DNA of 28,700 nucleotides, taken from Bacteroidales bacterium UBA5548. GTDB lineage: Bacteria; Bacteroidota; Bacteroidia; Bacteroidales; UBA932. Made by a program: the position numbers and the translations under genes. The DNA lies in contig DINE01000016.1 of the NCBI GenBank assembly GCA_002425935.1, positions 1 to 28,700 on the forward strand. Reading direction: 5' to 3'. This document shows, in pieces, positions 22,952-28,700 of the stretch. The notes beneath the pieces were generated by a model, which saw only the letters and a list, made by a program, of their open reading frames with translations, had not been told where the DNA came from and searched no databases. Positions within the stretch are counted from its first letter, which is position 1. The number at the start of each line of letters is the position of its first letter.

Positions 22952-23625
22952 TGGGTCTGCGAGATCTGTTTTTCCCGGATATCTGTCCGGTGTGCGAAAG
23001 GTTGTTAGTGAGGGGAGAGAGACATATCTGCGCAGAGTGTATTTCTGACCTCCCGTACTCCTATTACTGGAATTCGGCAGAAAATCCTGCCAAGATTCTG
23101 CTTGAAGAGAGAGTTCCTGTTGAGAGAGTTGCTACTCTCATGATATACAGGAAGGAGAGCCGCTGGAAAAATACTTTGTATGACTTTAAGTACTACGGTG
23201 ACAAATCTATAGGAGTATACCTGACGCGCATTCTGGCTAAAAAGATGCAAGATGGAGGACTTTTTGGTGGTATTGAAATGATAATTCCAGTACCTTTGCA
23301 CCCTTTTAAAAAATGGATGAGGGGCTTTAATCAGGCTTCTGTTATTGCTCAGGAGTTATCGTCCGTACTGGGAGTTCCTGTTAAAGAGGGGGTGCTTAAA
23401 AGGGGAAGATATTCCGTCTCCCAAACACTTAAAGATCGCAGAGGCAGATCAGGAGGGGTAAGTGGTGCTTTTTATGTGGCTGATAAAGAAAAAATAGCCG
23501 GTAAGCATATTCTTCTGGTAGATGATGTTCTTACAACGGGGGCTACTGCAGGGGAGTGCGGCAAACTGCTTATGGAGGCAGATGGGATAAAGCTGAGCTT
23601 TGCGGCTCTGGCATTTGTTGAATAA
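22951..23625 (+). CDS. comF: ComF family phosphoribosyltransferase-like protein
   Basis: 224 aa. An N-terminal zinc ribbon is formed by C12, C15, C27 and C30 (CPVC and CAEC), followed by a type I phosphoribosyltransferase fold with the PRPP loop VDDVLTTGAT (190-199) and IIPVPLHPFKKWMRGFNQ (111-128). ComF takes part in DNA uptake during natural transformation in some bacteria; in Bacteroidota its role is not established. The start is GTG at 22951, sharing its G with the stop of the S41 gene. Residues from it onward (LRDLFFPDICPVC) match the usual ComF beginning and no ATG fits. The next gene, cdaA, starts 27 bp later. Confidence 0.92.
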   Translation: MGLRDLFFPDICPVCERLLVRGERHICAECISDLPYSYYWNSAENPAKILLEERVPVERVATLMIYRKESRWKNTLYDFKYYGDKSIGVYLTRILAKKMQDGGLFGGIEMIIPVPLHPFKKWMRGFNQASVIAQELSSVLGVPVKEGVLKRGRYSVSQTLKDRRGRSGGVSGAFYVADKEKIAGKHILLVDDVLTTGATAGECGKLLMEADGIKLSFAALAFVE

Positions 23626-23631
23626 AATGAT

Positions 23632-23639
23632 TAAGTTTG
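23632..23639 (+). promoter_or_regulatory. -7 box TAAGTTTG before cdaA
   Basis: Exact TAnnTTTG match in the 27-bp gap between comF and cdaA, 13 nt before the ATG. The only TTTG upstream (23614-23617) is 14 bp away, shorter than usual, so it may be a weak internal promoter. Confidence 0.45.
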
Positions 23640-23652
23640 TAAGAATACTGTT

Positions 23653-24456
23653 ATGCTGGATTTTATAAAAATAGAGTTAATTGATATTATCGACATTTTT
23701 CTTGTCGCCGTACTTATATATCAGGCATACAAATTAATACGAGGCACAGCAGCCCTGAATATCTTCACGGGTATTATTGTAATCTACTTTCTTTGGTTTG
23801 TGGTAAAGGCCCTAAGAATGGATCTTCTGAGTGCAATTCTCGGGCAGGTAATGGGTGTAGGTGTTTTGGCGCTGATTATACTCTTTCAGCAGGAGATAAG
23901 AAGATTCCTGCTAAGAATGGGAACCAGATATATGGACTCCAGTCATAAGCTGAGGTTGGTGAAAATATTCTTCGGTAGTCAGGGCAAATCAATTAGTGGT
24001 GAGGCGCTTAACGAAATAACCCAGGCCTGCAGAAGGATGTCTGAATCAAAAACGGGTGCATTAATAGTCCTTGCAAAAAGCTCCTCGCTGGAATTTGTAA
24101 TTGAGAGCGGCGACAGGCTTGACGCGAAAATAAGCAGAAGGCTCATAGAGAATATATTCTTTAAAAATGCACCTATGCATGACGGGGCAATAGTAATAGC
24201 CGGCGACAAGATTGTGGCTGCAAGATGCACCCTGCCTATTACCGAAAATCCACACCTGCCGGCATCATACGGAATGAGACACCGTGCCGCTGCAGGAATA
24301 ACCGAACATAGTGACGCCAACGTAGTTGTCGTTTCAGAGGAGACGGGTCATGTTTCGTTCGTAAGTAATGGTGAGATTAAACGAATGAATAGTATTACAG
24401 AACTTAGACTGGCAATAGAGAACTCTTATAAAAACCATAGTGTTGCACATCAGTAG
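23653..24456 (+). CDS. cdaA: Diadenylate cyclase CdaA
   Basis: 267 aa. Three N-terminal membrane helices (about 12-28, 36-52, 60-78) are followed by a short coiled stretch and the DAC domain. The catalytic motifs are DGA (177-179, in MHDGAIVI) and RHR (209-211, in GMRHRAAAG), both intact. It joins two ATP into c-di-AMP at the membrane. The usual partner genes cdaR/ybbR and glmM are not adjacent; instead it sits between comF and mutS2. A TAAGTTTG box directly upstream could let it be expressed apart from the S41-comF part. Length and architecture are normal for the family. Confidence 0.95.
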   Translation: MLDFIKIELIDIIDIFLVAVLIYQAYKLIRGTAALNIFTGIIVIYFLWFVVKALRMDLLSAILGQVMGVGVLALIILFQQEIRRFLLRMGTRYMDSSHKLRLVKIFFGSQGKSISGEALNEITQACRRMSESKTGALIVLAKSSSLEFVIESGDRLDAKISRRLIENIFFKNAPMHDGAIVIAGDKIVAARCTLPITENPHLPASYGMRHRAAAGITEHSDANVVVVSEETGHVSFVSNGEIKRMNSITELRLAIENSYKNHSVAHQ

Positions 24457-24473
24457 CGCAAAAAACATCTTTG
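24443..24473 (+). promoter_or_regulatory. Possible internal promoter TTG-N20-CATCTTTG for mutS2
   Basis: -33 TTG at 24443-24445 and a one-mismatch -7 box CATCTTTG at 24466-24473, 20 bp apart. The box ends 12 nt before the ATG at 24486. It overlaps the cdaA 3' end. Confidence 0.4.
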
Positions 24474-24485
24474 AGCTTTCCAATT

Positions 24486-26999
24486 ATGATTAATACAGAA
24501 CGAACCGAACAGAAACTTGGCTTCGACAGAATAAGAGCTGCTACTGAATCGCTCTGCTCAACCAATGCTGCCAGAAGGGCTGCCCTTGAGATCTCCTTTT
24601 CGGATGATTTGCAGGAGGTAACAACTGCTCTTCACAGAACAGATGAGATGAGGGTTATCTCTATGCTGGAGAGCGGATTTCCTGATTCGGGATATGTTGA
24701 TACAGCGCACTTTGTTGCTCAACTCGAGAATACATCATACTGTCTTGACCTCTCATCAATTGTAAGGTTGAGAACCTCTCTTGAGACATTACGACAGATA
24801 CAGGCCTTTTTCAAAAAAACCAAAGATAATCAATATCCGTACCTTAAGCAGCTGGCAGAGCCGGTTATCCTCTTTCCTGAAGTGAGCAGAAGGATAGACT
24901 CAATAATTGACCGCTTTGGCGAGATTAAAGATAACGCCAGTGAAGATCTGGCGGCCATCAGAAAGGCGATAAAAGAGAAGGAAGGCTCTATTGCCAGGAG
25001 AATAAACTCCATTTTGAAAAGCGCACAGCAGGAGGGTTATGTTGATATGGATGCCTCTGTCTCAATAAGAGACGGAAGGATGCTTCTACCTGTCTCTGCA
25101 GCAAACAAGAGAAAGGTGCCGGGATTTGTACTGGACGAATCGGCAACCGGTAAAACTCTTTACATAGAGCCTCTTGAAGTTGTAGAGTTAAACAATATTG
25201 TTAAAGAGCTTCAGTTTGCCGAACAGCGGGAGATTCTCAGGATACTGGCAGAGTTCTCAGATTTTCTCAGACCCTATGCGCCAGAACTGTTACTCTCTGC
25301 CAACACTCTTGCCCAGTTTGACTTCATAAGGGCAAAAGCACAACTGGCCTCATCTATGGGTGCCGGTATGCCGGTTATTACTCAGGAGAGAGAGCTTAAC
25401 CTCAGGAGCGCTAAGCATCCGCTGCTCGAAAAAGCACTTAAAAAGGAGGGGAAAGAGGTTGTTCCACTTACACTCTCGCTTAATGGTGATAAGCGTATTC
25501 TACTTATTTCCGGTCCGAACGCCGGAGGGAAATCGGTCTGTCTTAAAACAGTCGGGCTATTACAGTTTATGCTTCAGTGCGGCTTTCTTATCCCAGCAAC
25601 AGAGAGTTCGGAACTTATGCTTTTTGATAATATCTTTATAGATATAGGAGATGAGCAGTCGCTTGATAATGATTTGAGTACATATAGTTCGCATCTCACA
25701 AATATGAGGGAGATGCTTAGCAGTGCAACCGAGAAGAGTCTGGTGCTGATTGATGAGTTTGGAGCTGGAACAGAGCCTGTGGCCGGAGGAGCAATTGCTG
25801 AGGCTATACTTGGGGAGATTGAAAACAAAGGGTGTTTTGGGGTTATCACCACCCACTACTCAAACCTTAAGTTCTATGCAAGCAGCAGCAAAGCGGTTAT
25901 AAACGGAGGAATGCAGTTTGACGTTCAAAACATCAAGCCCCTCTTTAAACTTGAGACGGGAACTCCGGGAAGTTCGTTTGCTTTTGAACTGGCAAGAAAA
26001 ATCGGATTACCGGAAGATGTTGTAAAAAAGGCAGAGGAGAGAGCAGGAACAGACTTTGTTGATCTTGAAAAGCATCTTAAAAAGATTGCCAGAAACAGAA
26101 GAGCATGGGAAGAGAGACTTGCAAAAATCAAAAGTACTGATAGAACCCTGGAAAACATTACAGACAAGTATCAGCGGGAATTATCGGATATTCAGGAGCT
26201 TAAAAAATCTATTGTTAGCAAGGCAAAGGCAGAGGCACAGCAGCTCCTTGCTGAGGCCAACAAAAGGATAGAGGCAACGATAAAGGAGATTCGCGAGACA
26301 CAGGCTGATAAAGAGAAGACTAAGCTTATAAGAAAGAGTCTTAACGATTTCATAAATGACTCTCAGGCGAAAGCCCACGATCTTGAGGATGATAAAATCG
26401 CTCATAAGATGGAGCAGCTCAAGCAGAGAAAAGAGAGGAGGGAAAAGAAAAAGAGCGAAAGAGAGAGTAGTGTCAAACCAATCGTTCCGGTGGTTGTTAA
26501 TGATAAGAGGGTAGAAAATCTGCCTCTTAAAAAAGGCGATAAGGTTAGAATCAAAGGGGGTGATCTGATAGGTGAGATACTTAATGCCGACGGTAAGACG
26601 GTGAGCGTGGCAATTGGCTCTGTAATAAGCAGATTACCCGAAGATAGGGTTGAGAGAATTTCAAATAAGGAGTATTCCGATGTCTCTAAACAGATGTCCG
26701 GAAAGAGATTTTCGGTAACAGAGAGTAAGGAGATTACAAACAGGAAACTTGAGTTCAAACCCTCAATTGACATAAGAGGCGAGAGACTTGAGCAGGCGAT
26801 TGAGATTGTTACCCGCTTTATTGATGATGCACTTATGGTGGGAGTATCCGAAGTAAGAATACTGCACGGAAAGGGTAACGGAATACTCAGAGAAGAGATA
26901 AGAAAATATTTAAAGACAATGGGGGGCGTTGCCTCATTCCGCGACGAGAACATTCAGATGGGAGGTACAGGCATTACTGTTGTCAAACTTGAAGATTAA
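24486..26999 (+). CDS. mutS2: MutS2 family endonuclease/ATPase
   Basis: 837 aa from the ATG at 24486; a TTG five codons earlier is less likely and overlaps the candidate -7 box. The MutS-like clamp and lever region covers about 1-300. The ATPase has Walker A GPNAGGKS (343-350), a DEQSLDNDLSTYSSHL signature, Walker B LVLIDEFGAGTEP (419-431) and the TTHYSNLK switch. A long coiled coil rich in K and E (about 510-650) precedes a KOW-like stretch and the C-terminal Smr nuclease domain (about the last 80 residues) with SIDIRGERLEQA and ILHGKGNGIL. MutS2 lacks the mismatch-reading domain; it restrains recombination and, in B. subtilis, acts on collided ribosomes. Here the Smr LDLRG motif reads IDIRG. 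It is followed 16 bp later by a lipoprotein gene. Confidence 0.95.
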   Translation: MINTERTEQKLGFDRIRAATESLCSTNAARRAALEISFSDDLQEVTTALHRTDEMRVISMLESGFPDSGYVDTAHFVAQLENTSYCLDLSSIVRLRTSLETLRQIQAFFKKTKDNQYPYLKQLAEPVILFPEVSRRIDSIIDRFGEIKDNASEDLAAIRKAIKEKEGSIARRINSILKSAQQEGYVDMDASVSIRDGRMLLPVSAANKRKVPGFVLDESATGKTLYIEPLEVVELNNIVKELQFAEQREILRILAEFSDFLRPYAPELLLSANTLAQFDFIRAKAQLASSMGAGMPVITQERELNLRSAKHPLLEKALKKEGKEVVPLTLSLNGDKRILLISGPNAGGKSVCLKTVGLLQFMLQCGFLIPATESSELMLFDNIFIDIGDEQSLDNDLSTYSSHLTNMREMLSSATEKSLVLIDEFGAGTEPVAGGAIAEAILGEIENKGCFGVITTHYSNLKFYASSSKAVINGGMQFDVQNIKPLFKLETGTPGSSFAFELARKIGLPEDVVKKAEERAGTDFVDLEKHLKKIARNRRAWEERLAKIKSTDRTLENITDKYQRELSDIQELKKSIVSKAKAEAQQLLAEANKRIEATIKEIRETQADKEKTKLIRKSLNDFINDSQAKAHDLEDDKIAHKMEQLKQRKERREKKKSERESSVKPIVPVVVNDKRVENLPLKKGDKVRIKGGDLIGEILNADGKTVSVAIGSVISRLPEDRVERISNKEYSDVSKQMSGKRFSVTESKEITNRKLEFKPSIDIRGERLEQAIEIVTRFIDDALMVGVSEVRILHGKGNGILREEIRKYLKTMGGVASFRDENIQMGGTGITVVKLED

Positions 27000-27015
27000 T
27001 ATAACCGGACTGTAT

Positions 27016-27429
27016 ATGAAAAAAACTATTAAAACTGCACTTCTTACAATTTTTGTACTCACCCTTTTTGCAACGACATCGTGCGATAGAGCAGAGAAGA
27101 CTGCAGAGCTTAAGGCTACCGAATTTCTTGATGCCTATTTCAGATTTGATTACGAAAAGGCTGCATTGCTTTGTACACAGGAGCTTGCAGAGGAGCTTTC
27201 TGCATCTCTCAAGAGCATTGAATCCCTTGAAGAGGGCATTAGAAATATGGTAATAAAACAGGCCTCAGAGGTAAAAACAACCATAAAATCTGTTGATGCC
27301 GAATCCAAAAAGGATACAGTGATTGTAACATACAGTGTGGTTTTACCAAGCTTTCCTAACGGGATAGACAATACCCTCTCTCTTTCGAAAGTTGATAAGG
27401 AGTGGAAAATAGTAGAGCTTGGGAGATAA
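27016..27429 (+). CDS. Small lipoprotein, DUF4878/NTF2-like
   Basis: 137 aa from the ATG at 27016; the frame is open to 26929, but that part lies within mutS2. A lipoprotein signal peptide ends in the lipobox FATTSC, with the cysteine at residue 21, so the mature protein is anchored to a membrane. The mature part (KATEFLDAYFRFDYEKAALLCT, a run of about 35-60, then beta strands such as DTVIVTYSVVLPS and EWKIVELGR) looks like the NTF2-like fold of DUF4878 proteins. Function unknown. It lies 16 bp after mutS2 and 12 bp before the PHP gene, so it is in the same operon. Confidence 0.75.
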   Translation: MKKTIKTALLTIFVLTLFATTSCDRAEKTAELKATEFLDAYFRFDYEKAALLCTQELAEELSASLKSIESLEEGIRNMVIKQASEVKTTIKSVDAESKKDTVIVTYSVVLPSFPNGIDNTLSLSKVDKEWKIVELGR

Positions 27430-27441
27430 TTCCGATTTTAA

Positions 27442-28248
27442 ATGGTGAAAAAGTTAGTAGATACTCATACTCACAGCAGTTTCTCTCCTGACAGCAGGAT
27501 GAAAATGGCCGAGGCGGCACTCAGGGCTCACAGCCTGGGTCTTGCCGGTGTGACATTTACAGATCACCTTGACCTTAAAGCTCCGGGTGACAACCTGAAA
27601 TTTGCTTTTGATCCAGCTGAGCAACAATCGGAGATTTATGCCACAGCCGAAAAATCACCGGTCAGATTGTTCACCGGCATAGAGATAGGGCTACAGCCAT
27701 GCAATCTTGAGGAGATAAAAGATTTTCTGTCCCACTTTAAATTTGACACGGTTATTGCCTCGGTTCACTTTGTTGACGGAGTTGACCCGTACGAAGGGGA
27801 GTATTACGACCATAAATCAGAAAAAGCAGCTTACGGAAGATATCTGGAGATTATGGCAGAGATGGTTGATGCTTATCCTTATTTTGATATCCTGGGTCAC
27901 TATGATTACATTGTAAGGTATGCTCCATACAATGTAAGATCAATTCAGTATCATAACTTTTCTGACATTCTGGATACAATTTTCCGTTCGCTTATTACAG
28001 GGGGTAAGGCTCTGGAAATAAATACTAACACATACCGTTACAGAAACGGAGCCACACCATTTCTGGATTTGAATATACTACTGAGATACCGTGAACTTGG
28101 GGGAGAGCTTATCTCACTGGGTTCGGATGCTCACTCGGCAGACAGGCTGGGTGAGGAGTTTGATGCTTCATGTGAGATGTTAAAAAGGTGCGGATTCAGA
28201 TATGTTGTAAACTTCGAGGAGAGAAAACCTGTATTTACTACTATTTAG
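27442..28248 (+). CDS. PHP-domain phosphatase, histidinol-phosphatase (HisK/HisJ) type
   Basis: 268 aa. The PHP metal-binding motifs are in order: VDTHTHSSFSPDS (6-18), TFTDHLD (38-44), GIEIGL (79-84), ASVHFVDG (110-117), ILGHYDYI (150-157), EINTN (192-196) and GSDAHSADRLG (227-237). This is the HisK/HisJ-like arrangement, a trinuclear metal site hydrolysing phosphate esters such as L-histidinol phosphate. No other his genes are in the window, so the physiological substrate is uncertain. It is the last gene of the plus-strand operon, and its stop overlaps the convergent small secreted protein gene by 8 bp. Confidence 0.85.
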   Translation: MVKKLVDTHTHSSFSPDSRMKMAEAALRAHSLGLAGVTFTDHLDLKAPGDNLKFAFDPAEQQSEIYATAEKSPVRLFTGIEIGLQPCNLEEIKDFLSHFKFDTVIASVHFVDGVDPYEGEYYDHKSEKAAYGRYLEIMAEMVDAYPYFDILGHYDYIVRYAPYNVRSIQYHNFSDILDTIFRSLITGGKALEINTNTYRYRNGATPFLDLNILLRYRELGGELISLGSDAHSADRLGEEFDASCEMLKRCGFRYVVNFEERKPVFTTI

Positions 28249-28648
28249 CAGCGGACTTCTGCTCGAGTCTCTTCTTTCTCTCCTTAGCAGATACGCCGGT
28301 TAGTCTCAGGTATCTGTCAAATTGCTCCTTATTCATGAATTTTTCAAAAGCATCCTCGGTCTTTCTTCTCCACTTCTCCTGAACATCCCTGTAGCTGTCG
28401 GGATTCTGCATACCTCCCGCCTTCATCCTTTCAAACTCCTCCGTTACTCCTGTGATATTTGCCTGAAGTACCGAATCTGCAAGAAATGTCTGATAATCAT
28501 TTAGCTTAAGATCTGTCTGAAGCCTGTCTGCCTGTTCGGCAGCTATCTGAACAGGACTTTTCTGTTGCTGTGTATTGTTCTGTGCAGCAACAGGAGTTAC
28601 AATCAATATGGCTGTTAGAAGTGTAAGGAGATCTCTTTTAGATATCAT
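28241..28648 (-). CDS. Small secreted helical protein, possibly Spy/DUF4890-like
   Basis: 135 aa. Residues 1-22 form a signal peptide (ending PVAAQ), so periplasmic export is expected. The mature part is charged and helical with no cysteine. It contains DLKLNDYQ (45-52) and NKEQFDRYLRL near the end, resembling the LTxxQ-type repeats of Spy/CpxP-like chaperones, but the match is loose. Function unknown. It is convergent with the PHP gene (8-bp overlap). The 52 bp upstream to the window end show no clear TAnnTTTG box; the promoter may lie outside. Confidence 0.65.
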   Translation of the reverse strand: MISKRDLLTLLTAILIVTPVAAQNNTQQQKSPVQIAAEQADRLQTDLKLNDYQTFLADSVLQANITGVTEEFERMKAGGMQNPDSYRDVQEKWRRKTEDAFEKFMNKEQFDRYLRLTGVSAKERKKRLEQKSAAK

Positions 28649-28700
28649 ATTTATAATTTTTTGCGTGGGGTATCTTAACTCTCTGTTCCAACAAAATTAA

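Noticed and set aside
26929..27015. N-terminal extension of the lipoprotein gene
   Set aside because: It lies inside the mutS2 Smr domain, and the lipoprotein signal peptide starts at 27016.

Overview
The window looks like a stretch of core chromosome from a member of the Bacteroidota, most likely Bacteroidales. Three things point there. Several genes belong to families typical of that phylum (DUF4271, the RecO variant, DUF2723/GT117, a DUF4878-like lipoprotein, bacterial GH3). The gene order SUI1/yciH - DUF4271 - hemD - rnpA - yidD is a familiar one for the phylum. The upstream regions carry the Bacteroidota -7 promoter box TAnnTTTG rather than a sigma70-type -10. The assignment is inferred from sequence features, not from a search. 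I see no rRNA, tRNA, insertion sequence, phage gene or CRISPR array.

Layout. (1) 1-454 has no credible gene. It holds imperfect tandem repeats of about 84-94 bp and an inverted copy of their core. (2) 455-2635, minus: a phosphodiester glycosidase-like exported protein followed by a GT4 glycosyltransferase with an in-frame 48/63-bp tandem-repeat insert. (3) 2754-4439, minus: a Na/Pi cotransporter ending in a strong hairpin. (4) 4563-8134, plus: a large outer-membrane protein with a HExxH metallopeptidase motif, a beta-propeller and a barrel, overlapping a pnuC-type vitamin transporter. (5) 8109-9920, minus: uvrC. (6) 9984-11792, plus: a two-domain acyltransferase resembling OlsF/GlsF aminolipid synthases. 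(7) 11774-14266, minus: SUI1, DUF4271, hemD, rnpA, yidD. (8) 14351-17416, plus: DUF2723/GT117. (9) 17417-21264, minus: rdgB, recO, GH3, LuxE-like. (10) 21335-28248, plus: S41 protease, comF, cdaA, mutS2, a lipoprotein and a PHP phosphatase. (11) 28241-28648, minus: a small secreted helical protein.

Common threads are DNA maintenance (uvrC, recO, mutS2, rdgB), RNA processing and membrane insertion (rnpA, yidD), envelope and lipid functions (DUF2723, GT4, aminolipid synthase, outer-membrane protein) and c-di-AMP signalling (cdaA). The genome is very compact here: within operons genes overlap by 1-4 bp or sit within about 30 bp, and four convergent pairs touch or overlap tail to tail. Several promoters lie so close to their start codons that leaderless or nearly leaderless mRNAs are likely, and this decides some start codons.

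Most of the window is housekeeping. The most interesting items are the repeat array inside the glycosyltransferase, the noncoding repeat block, the outer-membrane metallopeptidase/propeller/barrel protein coupled to pnuC, the fused aminolipid synthase, and the GH3-LuxE pair of adenylating enzymes.
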